In this document: positions 42,662 to 51,417 of the stretch, piece after piece
How positions within the stretch are numbered: position 1 is the stretch's first letter
Layout of the letters: the number at the start of each line of letters is the position of its first letter
NCBI RefSeq assembly: GCF_025949695.1
Contig: NZ_JAPDFL010000001.1
Coordinates: forward strand, 643,001 to 707,000
Origin: Pararhodobacter zhoushanensis
GTDB lineage: Bacteria > Pseudomonadota > Alphaproteobacteria > Rhodobacterales > Rhodobacteraceae
Length of the DNA stretch: 64,000 nt
Reading direction: 5' to 3'
Notes under the pieces: model-generated
The model's database searches: none
Seen by the model: only the letters and a program-made list of their open reading frames with translations
Told to the model about the DNA's origin: nothing
Program-made: the position numbers and the translations under genes

Positions 42662-43950
42662 GCGGCGGCCCTTTCGCGGGTTGCTCCCAGCTTGGTCACC
42701 ACGTCCACGGCGCTGGCAAAGCCGTCCTCATGGAAGCCGTTCTTCATCCATGCGCCGCAGAACCATGTGTTGTGATGGCCATTGAGCACCCGCAACACAT
42801 CCTGCGCGGCAAAGGCAGCGCGGTCATAGACCGGATGGCGGAAGGTGTGGCTGTCGTAGGTCAACTCGTCGCGGATCGGCCGGTTGCTGTTGAGGGTGAC
42901 GAACATCTCATCCTCAGCCGGGATCGGCTGCAGGGCGTTCATCCAGTAGGACAGGCTGATACGCTCACGGTCCTGCGGCGAGTGTTCGGTATAAGTCCAG
43001 GCCGACCAGACCTTGCGCCGTTTAGGCATGATCGCGGCATCGCGGTGCAGCACCGCATGATTGTCCTGATAGCCGATGGCGGACAGCGCGACGCGCTCGG
43101 TTTGCGTCGCATCCGACAAGAGCGCCAGCGTGGTGTCGGAATGGGTGGCGAAGATCACCTCGTCAAAACTTTCCCAGGTGCCGCCCTCAAGGCGCACTTC
43201 GGCCCCGTTGGGGGTGCGGCGCACGGCGGCGGTGGGGGCACTGGTGCGGATATCGACGCCGCGCACCCGCAAATCGCGCTCAAGCCGGGTGACGTATTCG
43301 ATCGACCCACCTTTGACGGTGTACCACTGGTGTTGGCCCGTGGCTGACAGCAGGGCGTGGTTGCGGAAGAAATCGACCATGGCGCGGGCGGGGAAATCCA
43401 TGATCTTTTCCTTGGGCGTGGACCAGATCGCACCCGAGAACGGCTGGATATAGCGCTCGCGGAACCATGTCCCCATGCCCAGCGTATCCATCAGCGCGCC
43501 GATGCTCATGTCAGGGTCGGTGACGGCGGTATCGGCCCTGGCGTTGAAGCGCAGAATGTCGCGCAGCATCCGCAGAAAGCGCGGATCCGCGATGTTGCGG
43601 CGCGAGGCGAAGATCGTATCCAGCGTGTCCAGCGCGTATTCGCAGGCGCCTTGGTCGAAGGACGCCCCAAAGCCCATCGAGGCAGGGGCCGTCGGAACCT
43701 CCAGCGCCTCGAACATCGCGGTCAGGTTGGGGTAATTGGCGTGGTTGAACACGATGAACCCGGTGTCCACCGGTTGATCGCCCCGCTTGCCCGCCATCAC
43801 GGTGCGCGCGTGGCCACCCAGGCGCGGCGCAGCCTCGATCAGGGTTACGCGGTGACCGGGGGCCAGCAGCCAGGCGGCGGCCATGCCAGAGATCCCGGCT
43901 CCGATGACGGCGATGCGCTTGGGGGCAACGGGGATAGACTCGAACGGCAT
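42658..43950 (-). CDS. FAD-dependent amine oxidase-like oxidoreductase
   Basis: 430 residues. FAD-binding motif AVIGAGISGMAAAWLL at 14-29, then RLGGHARTV, and a C-terminal FAD loop LNGHHNTWFCGAWMKNGFHEDGFASA (split across about 389-414). This is the NAD/FAD-binding protein found with DUF1365 and cyclopropane-fatty-acid synthases in proteobacteria, probably acting on membrane lipid acyl chains. First gene of the minus-strand operon, with an ECF-type promoter immediately upstream. Confidence 0.92.
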   Translation of the reverse strand: MPFESIPVAPKRIAVIGAGISGMAAAWLLAPGHRVTLIEAAPRLGGHARTVMAGKRGDQPVDTGFIVFNHANYPNLTAMFEALEVPTAPASMGFGASFDQGACEYALDTLDTIFASRRNIADPRFLRMLRDILRFNARADTAVTDPDMSIGALMDTLGMGTWFRERYIQPFSGAIWSTPKEKIMDFPARAMVDFFRNHALLSATGQHQWYTVKGGSIEYVTRLERDLRVRGVDIRTSAPTAAVRRTPNGAEVRLEGGTWESFDEVIFATHSDTTLALLSDATQTERVALSAIGYQDNHAVLHRDAAIMPKRRKVWSAWTYTEHSPQDRERISLSYWMNALQPIPAEDEMFVTLNSNRPIRDELTYDSHTFRHPVYDRAAFAAQDVLRVLNGHHNTWFCGAWMKNGFHEDGFASAVDVVTKLGATRERAAA

Positions 43951-43973
43951 CGGGATCTCCTGCAGGTTTCAAC

Positions 43974-44002
43974 GGTTACGCTGCCGGAACGGGGTTGGAT
44001 GA
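43974..44002 (-). promoter_or_regulatory. RpoE (ECF) promoter of the FAD oxidoreductase operon
   Basis: On the minus strand: TCATCC (44002-43997), 17 bases, GTAACC (43979-43974), i.e. TCATCC-N18-TAACCG. It differs from the rpoE promoter by one base in each core and has identical spacing. Confidence 0.65.
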
Positions 44003-44021
44003 CAAAAAGTTTCGGACCGCT

Positions 44022-44051
44022 TGATCCGCTTGCCCGCAGGCTTCGTATCCG
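44022..44051 (+). promoter_or_regulatory. RpoE (ECF) promoter of rpoE-chrR
   Basis: TGATCC (44022-44027), 17 bases, GTATCC (44045-44050), i.e. TGATCC-N18-TATCCG, the -35 hexamer being the RpoE consensus of Rhodobacter sphaeroides. This implies autoregulation. Confidence 0.7.
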
Positions 44052-44151
44052 GTCCATGTTGCAAGAACTCGCCATTCCGGGGACACTACCCCTGCCGATA
44101 GCTGCCCTGATGGGGCGGGCTGAACGGCATGAGGACAAAGGGCAGCATGAC

Positions 44152-44697
44152 GTGACGGCGGAAGACGATAATGCCAAAGCGGTAACATGGATGCTGGCCG
44201 TGGCGCGCAATGCCGATCAGCAGGCCTTTGCGTCGCTGTTTGCGCGGTTTGCGCCGCGGGTGAAGGCGTTCCTGATCAAGTCAGGTGCGACGCCGACCCT
44301 GGCCGAGGATTGCGCGCAGGACGTGATGGCAACCGTCTGGCGCAAGGCCGGGCAGTTCGACCCGACCCGCGCGTCGGTCGCGACCTGGATCTTCACCATC
44401 GCGCGCAACCGGCGGATCGACATCCTGCGGCGGGACCGGCGGCCTGAACCGCAGGATCTGCCTTGGGGGCCCGAACCCGAGCCCGACCAGCTGGACGCGA
44501 TGGTGTTGCAACAAGACACTGAACGCCTGAGCGCGGCGCTTGCCGCGCTGCCCGACAATCAACGCGCCTTGATCGAACGCGCTTATTTTGGCGATCTCAG
44601 CCACGGCGAGATCGCCAGGATTACCGGCCTGCCTTTGGGCACGATCAAGTCCCGTATCCGCCTGGCGCTGGAAAAACTGCGCCAGACCATGACCTGA
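44152..44697 (+). CDS. rpoE: RNA polymerase ECF sigma factor RpoE (ChrR-controlled, group ECF11)
   Basis: 181 residues from GTG 44152. In-frame ATGs at 44056 and 44110 exist, but the promoter's expected start point (about 44057) excludes the first, and homologues begin close to the WMLAVARNAD segment; AAAGGG lies 9 bases before the GTG. Sigma2 (FASLFARFAPRVKAFLIKSG, DVMATVWRKAGQFDPTRASV, WIFTIARNRRIDILRRDRRP) and sigma4 (LPDNQRALIERAYFGDLSHG, TGLPLGTIKSRIRLALEKL) are intact. It directs the singlet-oxygen response in relatives. The chrR gene follows 11 bases later. Confidence 0.9.
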   Translation: MTAEDDNAKAVTWMLAVARNADQQAFASLFARFAPRVKAFLIKSGATPTLAEDCAQDVMATVWRKAGQFDPTRASVATWIFTIARNRRIDILRRDRRPEPQDLPWGPEPEPDQLDAMVLQQDTERLSAALAALPDNQRALIERAYFGDLSHGEIARITGLPLGTIKSRIRLALEKLRQTMT

Positions 44698-44708
44698 GGA
44701 TATCTCCG

Positions 44709-45347
44709 ATGATCCGTCATCACCTCTCTGATTCCCTGCTGACCGGCTACTCGACCGGTTCGCTGCCCGAGGCTTTCAGCCTGCTGGTCGCCACGCATGT
44801 GTCGCTGTGCGACGAATGCCGCGCCCGGCTCGAGGCACAGGATGCCGTCGGCGGCGCGGTGCTCGAAAGCTGCGAAGCGGTGGCGATGAGCGATTCCAGC
44901 TTTGCGGCAACACTGGCCCTGCTTGGCGGTGCGACCCCCGAACGCGAAAAACCCGCGCCGTCGGCCGGCGTTTTCCCGGCACCGTTGCGAGAATACATTG
45001 GCGGGGATGCCGGGTCAGTGCGCTGGCGTCCGGTGGGCGGCGGTGTGCGCCAGGCGATCCTGCCAACGGCAAAAGGCGCAAGCGCCCGGCTGCTGTATAT
45101 CCCCGCCGGAACCGCAGTGCCGGATCACGGGCATACCGGGACTGAACTGACGCTCGTCCTGTCGGGTGCCTTTGACGATGCGACCGATCATTTCGGTCCC
45201 GGCGATGTCGAGATCGCCGATGAGGATCTCGAACACACGCCCGTCGCCGCCCCTGGTGAACCGTGCATTTGCCTCGCCGTCACGGATGCGCCCCTGCGCT
45301 TCAACGGGCTGATCCCGCGGCTTTTGCAGCCATTCCTGAAGATCTGA
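44709..45347 (+). CDS. chrR: ChrR-type zinc-binding anti-sigma factor with cupin domain
   Basis: 212 residues. The N-terminal anti-sigma domain has the zinc motif H30-x3-C34-x2-C37 (ATHVSLCDEC) plus N-terminal His residues (H4/H5). The C-terminal cupin domain carries the second metal site: H140, H142 and E146 in DHGHTGTE, and H176 in LEHTPVAA. In R. sphaeroides ChrR sequesters RpoE and is degraded on singlet-oxygen stress. All metal ligands needed for both activities are present. Confidence 0.95.
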   Translation: MIRHHLSDSLLTGYSTGSLPEAFSLLVATHVSLCDECRARLEAQDAVGGAVLESCEAVAMSDSSFAATLALLGGATPEREKPAPSAGVFPAPLREYIGGDAGSVRWRPVGGGVRQAILPTAKGASARLLYIPAGTAVPDHGHTGTELTLVLSGAFDDATDHFGPGDVEIADEDLEHTPVAAPGEPCICLAVTDAPLRFNGLIPRLLQPFLKI

Positions 45348-45685
45348 CCCGAGTCCTTTATAGGAGACGTCAGGCGGCTGCGGCGCTCGCCCCCATCGAG
45401 GGGGCTCGCACCGCGTGGGGCCAGCCCCACACCCCGCCAAAGGGGACGCACGCGCCCCCTTTGGGATCCCCCGTGGATATTTAACGACAGAAAATGGCAC
45501 AGGAGGAGGCGCCGTTCATTTTCTGTCTCCAAATATCCTCGGGGGTGAATTCGGCGTTAGCCGAAGAGGGGGCAGAAGGCCCCCTGACGCGCGCCGCGCT
45601 CGCGGCGCGCCTGGCCCAACGGGAGGGGCAGGATCTGTGATCCTGCCGCGACGGGCGGGAGCCCCCCGTTGGTCTTTGCGTGCAC
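45348..45685. other. 338-base convergent gap between chrR and ubiG
   Basis: No coding potential. It contains repeat copy e (45475-45584), a GTGGGGCCAGCCCCAC hairpin at about 45414-45430 following chrR, and G/C-rich palindromes (GCGCGCCGCGC-type) at about 45588-45612 before the ubiG end. Confidence 0.6.
45475..45584 (-). repeat. bi-hairpin intergenic element, copy e (facing pair)
   Basis: Minus-orientation half: GGGGGC-cttct-GCCCCC, TC, TTCGGC-taac-GCCGAA, TTCACCCCCGA, GGATATTT, ending in AGACAGAAAAT at 45518. The facing half (45475-45495) is GGATATTT AACGACAGAAAAT but lacks the TTCACC and second hairpin. No CtrA-like motif in this interior. Confidence 0.8.
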
Positions 45686-46423
45686 TCAGTCCTTGCGCAC
45701 CGAGGCCGTCACATAGTTGACGCTCAGATCACGATCAGACAGCGACCAGCGCCACAGGACGGGGTTGAACACCATGCCCTTGCGATCGACCGGGTCGAGG
45801 CCCGCTTGGCGGATCAGGGTGTAAAGCTCGTCCGGGGTGATGAACTTGGACCAGTCATGCGTCCCGCGCGGCAGCCAGCGCATGACCACTTCTGCCCCGA
45901 AGATCGCCATTGCATAGCTTTTCGGGTTGCGGTTCAGGGTCGAGCAGATCATCAGCCCTCCGGTTTTCAGCAGGTCATGGCAGGCCGTCAGATAGGCCAG
46001 CGGGTCGGACACATGCTCGACCACTTCCATGTTCAGCACCACGTCGAAGCGCTCGCCCGCCTCGGCCAGCGCTTCGGCCGTCGTGTGGCGGTAGTCGATG
46101 GTCAGCCCCGACTGCTCGGCATGCACCTGCGCCACCGGGATGTTGCCCGCAGCGGCATCCGCGCCGATCACGTCAGCCCCAAGCCGCGCCATCGGTTCCG
46201 ACAGCAGCCCGCCGCCGCAGCCGATATCGAGCAGCCGCAGCCCGTCGAACGGCTTGGGCGCGCGCAGGTCGCGGTCGAATTCGGCGGCGATTTGCGTGGT
46301 GATATAGTCCAGCCGGCAGGGGTTGAGCTGGTGCAGCGGCTTGAACTTCCCCTGCGGGTCCCACCAATCGGCGGCCATGGCCTCGAATTTCGCGACTTCG
46401 GCGGGGTCGATGGTGCTTGTCAT
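45686..46423 (-). CDS. ubiG: ubiquinone biosynthesis O-methyltransferase UbiG
   Basis: Performs both O-methylations of ubiquinone synthesis. 245 residues from ATG 46423, which begins [20 protein letters not shown], the canonical UbiG start followed by [22 protein letters not shown] motif [18 protein letters not shown], then EVVEHV and FLKTGG-type post-motif ([16 protein letters not shown]). The longer in-frame reading to 46894 is antisense to pip. Divergent from pip. Confidence 0.97.
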   Translation of the reverse strand: MTSTIDPAEVAKFEAMAADWWDPQGKFKPLHQLNPCRLDYITTQIAAEFDRDLRAPKPFDGLRLLDIGCGGGLLSEPMARLGADVIGADAAAGNIPVAQVHAEQSGLTIDYRHTTAEALAEAGERFDVVLNMEVVEHVSDPLAYLTACHDLLKTGGLMICSTLNRNPKSYAMAIFGAEVVMRWLPRGTHDWSKFITPDELYTLIRQAGLDPVDRKGMVFNPVLWRWSLSDRDLSVNYVTASVRKD

Positions 46424-46492
46424 TCTGCGCTCCGACTTGTCTTTTGTCCTCGCATCCCGTGGAATGGGGATCGAGGGCAAGATATAGACCGG

Positions 46493-47479
46493 ATGATGGA
46501 CAAGTCCCACGAGCAAAAGAGCGCAGCCGCGTTTCTCTACCCGCCGATTGAACCCTATGAGCGGCGGGTTCTGGACGTAGGGCAGGGGCACAGCGTCTAT
46601 ATCGAGGAATCCGGCAATCCGGCGGGCGTGCCTGTGGTGGTGTTGCATGGCGGCCCCGGTGGCGGCTCCAGCCCGATGATGCGGCGGTTTTTCGACCCTG
46701 CGCATTATCGCATCGTGCTGTTCGACCAGCGCGGCTGCGGACGCTCGCGCCCGCATGCCAGTGTCGAGGCCAATACAACCCAGCATCTGATCGCCGATAT
46801 CGAGGTGATCCGTCAGGCGCTGGGCATCGGTCGCTGGATCGTCTTTGGTGGCAGCTGGGGTGCCACGCTGGCGCTGGCCTATGCGCAGGCGCATCCCTCG
46901 CGCGCTGCGTGGCTGGTTCTGCGCGGCGTCTTCACCGGGACGCAGGCCGAACTGGACTGGTTTTATGGCGGCGGTGCCGGGCGGTTTTACCCGGAACTGT
47001 GGTCACGGTTCGTCGATGCCATTCCCGTGGACGAGCGCGACAATCTGATCGGTGCGTATCACAAGCGTCTGTTTTCCGGCGTTTTCGCGCAGGAATCGCG
47101 CTTTGCCCGGCTTTGGTCGGATTGGGAAAACGCTTTGGCGACGGTCGAGACGCGCGGCTTTTTCGAGACGCCGGTCGACTATGCCCGCGCCTTCGCCCGG
47201 TTGGAGAACCATTACTTCACCAACGCCTGTTTCTTTGAGCGCGATGGCCAGCTGTTGGCGGATCTGTGGCGGATGAGCGGGGTGCGTGGCACTATCGTGC
47301 AGGGTCAGCTGGACATGATCTGCCCGCCGGTCACCGCCTGGGGTCTGCACCGCAAATGGACCGGCAGCACCTTGCGTATGGTGCCGATGGCCGGGCATGC
47401 GCTGTCCGAGCCGGGGATCACCAGCGAGCTGGTCTCGGTCATGGACGGGTTGAAATCGGCCGGGCTGCTGCGCGATTAG
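46493..47479 (+). CDS. pip: prolyl aminopeptidase (proline iminopeptidase)
   Basis: 328 residues from ATG 46493 (ATG 46496 is equally possible). Alpha/beta hydrolase of peptidase family S33: oxyanion-hole [27 protein letters not shown], nucleophile S121 in [10 protein letters not shown], acid D274 in GQLDMICPP and H302 in AGHALSEPG. It releases N-terminal proline from small peptides. The stop overlaps the stop of the convergent esterase-like gene (TTAG). Confidence 0.95.
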   Translation: MMDKSHEQKSAAAFLYPPIEPYERRVLDVGQGHSVYIEESGNPAGVPVVVLHGGPGGGSSPMMRRFFDPAHYRIVLFDQRGCGRSRPHASVEANTTQHLIADIEVIRQALGIGRWIVFGGSWGATLALAYAQAHPSRAAWLVLRGVFTGTQAELDWFYGGGAGRFYPELWSRFVDAIPVDERDNLIGAYHKRLFSGVFAQESRFARLWSDWENALATVETRGFFETPVDYARAFARLENHYFTNACFFERDGQLLADLWRMSGVRGTIVQGQLDMICPPVTAWGLHRKWTGSTLRMVPMAGHALSEPGITSELVSVMDGLKSAGLLRD

Positions 47480-48348
47480 GGCAAGCGGTATTCGGCGATT
47501 TCGGTCCGTTGCAGCATGTTCTGGTTGTCGTCGGATACAGTCGTCGCCCAAAGCTGCCCGCTGGCATCCTGCGTGACGCTGATGCCTTCGTGATTGTCGA
47601 GCGCGCCCATCGAGGTTTCCACCAGCGTTTCGGGCTGGCCCCAGGCACCGGGTCGCAAGCGACTGATGCGGCTGGCGAAAAAGGCAAGGCGGAATTTGCG
47701 TTCCAGCAGGTACAGGTTGCCGTCGGGGCCGAAATCCAGCCCCACGGGACGAAACCCGTCGCGGTCGGGCAAAAAGCCGACGATTTCCCACTGATTGGTC
47801 AGACGGTAGAGCGGGAAGGTGCCATCGAGCGGCGCTTCGGGCACGGCGAACACCGCGCCGGACTGATCCACCGCTATCCCTTCAAGCCCCTCATTCGAGG
47901 GCAGGCGCTGCCAGCTGTTCGCGCGGGGCAGGGCCTCGGCCGGCCCTGTTTCGTCGCGGTACTGCAGGATGCGGCTGGGCGAGCCTTCGAACGACACATG
48001 CAGCGTGCCGTCCGGGCGTTGGTCCAGCCCTTCGGAATCGGCGCGGTGGCCACGCAGGGCGCTGCCCGCCGTGCCGTTCAGCACAAAGTGTTCGATCTTT
48101 TCGATGCCGGTGATCACGCCCGCGTCATCGCGCAGCAGCCGGACGCGGACAACGAACCCCCGGTCGCTGAGCAGCAGGGCGCGGCGGCGGTCGCTGCTGA
48201 GCTCGATACCGGAAAACCCGCCGAAAAACGGCCCGCCGCTGTTCCAGTGGTAAAGCGAATCAGGGCGGCTGGTGACAGCGCGCGCCGCGCGGGCGGGCAG
48301 CAGCGCAGCGGCACCGAGGGCAAGGAAGTGGCGGCGGGACAGGGTCAT
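47476..48348 (-). CDS. Tat-exported esterase-like activity of phytase family protein
   Basis: 290 residues with a twin-arginine signal (LSRRHFLALGAAALLPARAARA). The mature protein is a phytase-like beta-propeller: FGGFSGIELSSDRRRALLLSDRG, HRADSEGLDQRPDGTLHVSFEG, NEGLEGIAVD, and DNHEGISV repeat the GIE/GL-x-D blade pattern of the family. Calcium-binding phosphoesterase activity is inferred only from family. Periplasmic. Confidence 0.87.
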   Translation of the reverse strand: MTLSRRHFLALGAAALLPARAARAVTSRPDSLYHWNSGGPFFGGFSGIELSSDRRRALLLSDRGFVVRVRLLRDDAGVITGIEKIEHFVLNGTAGSALRGHRADSEGLDQRPDGTLHVSFEGSPSRILQYRDETGPAEALPRANSWQRLPSNEGLEGIAVDQSGAVFAVPEAPLDGTFPLYRLTNQWEIVGFLPDRDGFRPVGLDFGPDGNLYLLERKFRLAFFASRISRLRPGAWGQPETLVETSMGALDNHEGISVTQDASGQLWATTVSDDNQNMLQRTEIAEYRLP

Positions 48349-48407
48349 GGCTGCGCGACCCTAACGGCGGAAACCAGCGGGGGAAATGCCGCGCCGCGAC
48401 ATATCTC

Positions 48408-48436
48408 TTGAAGTTGAGGGGATGTCGGCGTATATC
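48408..48436 (+). promoter_or_regulatory. sigma-70 promoter of the rimP-nusA-infB operon
   Basis: TTGAAG (48408-48413), a 17-base spacer, TATATC (48431-48436). The expected start is near 48443, leaving a leader of about 90 bases before rimP. Confidence 0.7.
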
Positions 48437-48452
48437 CCCGTTCAACAGCGGC

Positions 48453-48515
48453 GCTGTGAGGTCCAAACTCACAGCCCACCGAGAAATTTCGCGGGCCGCT
48501 TGGCCCGTTTTTTTA
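48453..48515 (+). promoter_or_regulatory. rimP leader: hairpin plus intrinsic terminator (possible attenuator)
   Basis: Hairpin GCTGTGAG-gtccaaa-CTCACAGC at 48453-48475, then a terminator hairpin CGGGCC-gctt-GGCCCG with TTTTTTTATTT at 48492-48518. The terminator is between the promoter and the rimP start (48532), so transcription of the operon has to pass it. Confidence 0.6.
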
Positions 48516-48531
48516 TTTCTGGAGCGTCGCG

Positions 48532-49146
48532 ATGAGCGAACAAGACGACAGCACAGGATCGGTTGGCGATCTGGTGGCGCGTACGGCGATCGACCAGCGG
48601 CTGGCCGAGATCGTCAAACCTGCGGTCGAGGCCGCCGGGTTTGAACTGGTGCGCCTGCGGCTGATGTCGGGCAAGACCCGCACGCTGCAGATCATGGCCG
48701 ACCGGCCCGATGGCGGGATCGAGATCGACGAACTGGGCGAGGTGACCACCATGGTCTCGGCCGTGCTGGACGTCGATGATCCGCTTGAAGATCCTTATGT
48801 GCTGGAAGTGTCGAGCCCCGGCATCGACCGCCCGCTGACCCGTCTCAAGGATTTCGATACCTGGGAAGGCTATGAAGCCCGGATCGAGACCAACGAGCTG
48901 ATCGACGGTCGCCGCCGCTTCAAAGGCACGCTGCAAGGCACCGAAGGCACCGAGGTGCTGCTCGAGATCGAAGATCAGGGCGCGCCGGTCACCATCGGCC
49001 TGCAATTCGACTGGCTGTCAGATGCCAAGCTGGTTCTGACCGACGAGCTGATCGAAGAAACCCTGCGTGCCCGCAAGAGCAGCGGCGCGATTATCGAATC
49101 CGACTTCGACACCATCGAAACCGACAGCGCTTCCGAGGAGGAGTGA
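48532..49146 (+). CDS. rimP: ribosome maturation factor RimP
   Basis: 30S assembly factor. 204 residues. N-terminal domain with [20 protein letters not shown] and [19 protein letters not shown], the junction [19 protein letters not shown], and the C-terminal SH3-like domain ([20 protein letters not shown]). An acidic tail ([16 protein letters not shown]) is typical of alphaproteobacteria. First gene of the operon; nusA begins 3 bases after its stop. Confidence 0.96.
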   Translation: MSEQDDSTGSVGDLVARTAIDQRLAEIVKPAVEAAGFELVRLRLMSGKTRTLQIMADRPDGGIEIDELGEVTTMVSAVLDVDDPLEDPYVLEVSSPGIDRPLTRLKDFDTWEGYEARIETNELIDGRRRFKGTLQGTEGTEVLLEIEDQGAPVTIGLQFDWLSDAKLVLTDELIEETLRARKSSGAIIESDFDTIETDSASEEE

Positions 49147-49149
49147 TCC

Positions 49150-50760
49150 ATGGCGATTACCAGTGCCAACCAGCTTGAACTGCTGCAAACCGCCGAAGCG
49201 GTCGCGCGTGAAAAACTGATCGACCCCGAACTGGTCGTGCAGGCGATGGAAGACAGCCTCGCCCGCGCCGCCAAGTCGCGCTACGGCGCTGATATGGACA
49301 TCCGCGTCCACATCGACCGCAAGACGGGCCGCGCGCAGTTCACCCGTGTGCGCACGGTGGTCGAGGATGGGGCGTTCGAGAATCACCACTCGGAACTGAC
49401 GCTGAAAGAGGCGAAAGCCTATCTCGCCGATCCGCAGATCGGCGATGAGGTCAAGGAAGAGGTGCCCCCGGTCGAGCTGGGCCGCATCGCCGCGCAATCG
49501 GCCAAGCAGGTGATCCTGCAGAAGGTCCGCGAAGCCGAGCGTGACCGCCAGTATGACGAATTCAAGGACCGCGCCGGGACCATCATCAACGGCACCGTCA
49601 AGCGCGAAGAGTATGGCAACATCATCGTCGATATCGGCCGTGGTGAAGGCATCCTGCGCCGGAATGAGAAGATCGGCCGCGAAAGCTATCGCCCGAACGA
49701 TCGTATCCGCTGCTTCATCAAGGATGTGCGCCGTGAGGCCCGTGGCCCGCAGGTCTTCCTGTCGCGCACCGCGCCTGATTTCATGGCCGCGCTGTTCAAG
49801 ATGGAAGTGCCCGAAATCTATGACGGCATCATCGAGATCAAGGCCGTTGCCCGTGACCCGGGCTCGCGCGCCAAGATCGCCGTGATCAGCTATGACAGCT
49901 CGATCGACCCGGTCGGCGCTTGCGTCGGTATGCGCGGTTCGCGCGTGCAGGCCGTGGTGAACGAGCTGCAGGGCGAAAAGATCGACATCATTCCGTGGAA
50001 CGAGGATCAGGCGACCTTCCTGGTCAACGCGCTGCAGCCGGCTGAAGTGTCCAAGGTCGTCATCGACGAAGACGCCAGCCGCATCGAAGTCGTGGTGCCC
50101 GATGAGCAGCTGTCGCTGGCCATCGGTCGTCGTGGTCAGAACGTGCGTCTGGCCAGCCAGCTGACCGGTCTCGACATCGACATCATGACCGAATCGGACG
50201 AATCAGCCCGCCGTCAGGCGGAATTCGCCGAGCGCACCAAGCTGTTCATGGACTCGCTGGACGTCGACGAGATGATGGCGCAGCTCTTGGTGGCCGAAGG
50301 CTTCACCACGCTGGAAGAAGTCGCCTATGTCGAAATCGACGAACTGGTGTCGATTGACGGCTTCGACGAAGACACTGCCTCCGAGCTTCAGGCCCGCGCC
50401 CGCGACAAGATCGAAGCGGCCAATCAGGCGGCTCTGGACGCGGCGCGCAGCATGGGTGCAGAAGACAGCCTCATTGACTTTGACGGCCTGACACCCCAAA
50501 TGCTCGAAGCACTGGCGAAGGACGGCATCAAGACGCTGGACGATTTCGCCACCTGCGCGGATTGGGAGCTGGCCGGTGGCTGGACCACCGATAACGGGCA
50601 GCGCATCAAGGATAACGGCATTCTCGAACCTTTCGAGATGAGCCTCGAAGAAGCCCAGACCCTGATCATGACGGCGCGTGTCCTTCTGGGATGGGTCGAT
50701 CCGGCAGATCTCGAAACCGAGTCAGACGAAGACGCGGTCGAGGGCGAGGAAGACGCATAA
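49150..50760 (+). CDS. nusA: transcription termination/antitermination factor NusA
   Basis: 536 residues. Domain order: N-terminal RNA polymerase-binding domain (about 1-130), S1 domain (GTIINGTVKREEYGNIIVDI), KH1/KH2 with SRAKIAVISYDSSIDPVGAC and IVPD-type GRRGQNVRLASQL, then two C-terminal acidic helix-hairpin-helix repeats (ELVSIDGFDEDTASELQARA and DGIKTLDDFATCADWELAGG). The GGAG-containing junction with rimP suggests translational coupling. Confidence 0.97.
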   Translation: MAITSANQLELLQTAEAVAREKLIDPELVVQAMEDSLARAAKSRYGADMDIRVHIDRKTGRAQFTRVRTVVEDGAFENHHSELTLKEAKAYLADPQIGDEVKEEVPPVELGRIAAQSAKQVILQKVREAERDRQYDEFKDRAGTIINGTVKREEYGNIIVDIGRGEGILRRNEKIGRESYRPNDRIRCFIKDVRREARGPQVFLSRTAPDFMAALFKMEVPEIYDGIIEIKAVARDPGSRAKIAVISYDSSIDPVGACVGMRGSRVQAVVNELQGEKIDIIPWNEDQATFLVNALQPAEVSKVVIDEDASRIEVVVPDEQLSLAIGRRGQNVRLASQLTGLDIDIMTESDESARRQAEFAERTKLFMDSLDVDEMMAQLLVAEGFTTLEEVAYVEIDELVSIDGFDEDTASELQARARDKIEAANQAALDAARSMGAEDSLIDFDGLTPQMLEALAKDGIKTLDDFATCADWELAGGWTTDNGQRIKDNGILEPFEMSLEEAQTLIMTARVLLGWVDPADLETESDEDAVEGEEDA

Positions 50761-50772
50761 GGAGACCTGCCC

Positions 50773-51417
50773 ATGACGCGGGGCGGTCGCGATAAGGACC
50801 AGGACGGGCCCGAACGACGCTGTATCGTCACCGGAGAGGTGCAACCCAAAGGCGGGTTGATCCGCTTCGTGATCGGTCCAGAATCACAGGTGGTGCCCGA
50901 TATCGAGGGGAAGCTGCCGGGCCGGGGCATTTATGTCGCGGCTGACAGGGCAGTCCTTGGACAGGCGGTCAAACGCCGCCTGTTCGCACGGGCGGCCAAG
51001 ATGCCGGTAACGGTGTCTGACGGTCTGGACGATATGGTCCACGACCTGCTGACCCGCCGGGTGATCGAATTGATCGCTCTGGCGCGCAAGGCAGGGCAGG
51101 CAGTGGCGGGGTATGAAAAGACCCGCGACTGGCTGATGTCGGGTGAAGCGGCGGTGCTCGTGCAGGCCGCCGATGGCTCGGAACGGGGGAAAGCAAAGCT
51201 GCGACCCCCGGCGGGAAAGAACAGGCATGTGACCTGTCTGAGCGCTGGGGAAATCGGTTTGGCTTTCGGCCGGGAACATGTGATACATGCCGCGCTTGCC
51301 GCTGGTGGTCTGTCTGCACGTGTAGTAGAGGAAGCGGCGAAACTCGCGTGCATACGCGGGCAGAACGATGGTCCGATGCCATCGGAGAGGATTGACGAGA
51401 CGCATGAGCGATACTGA
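50773..51417 (+). CDS. RNA-binding protein, YlxR (DUF448) plus L7Ae-like domains
   Basis: 214 residues. The N-terminal YlxR domain (about 15-95) has [20 protein letters not shown] and [16 protein letters not shown] second L7Ae/L30e-like domain follows ([21 protein letters not shown], the K-turn-binding pattern). The fusion is normal for alphaproteobacterial nusA operons. Its 3' end overlaps infB by 14 bases. Confidence 0.93.
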   Translation: MTRGGRDKDQDGPERRCIVTGEVQPKGGLIRFVIGPESQVVPDIEGKLPGRGIYVAADRAVLGQAVKRRLFARAAKMPVTVSDGLDDMVHDLLTRRVIELIALARKAGQAVAGYEKTRDWLMSGEAAVLVQAADGSERGKAKLRPPAGKNRHVTCLSAGEIGLAFGREHVIHAALAAGGLSARVVEEAAKLACIRGQNDGPMPSERIDETHERY

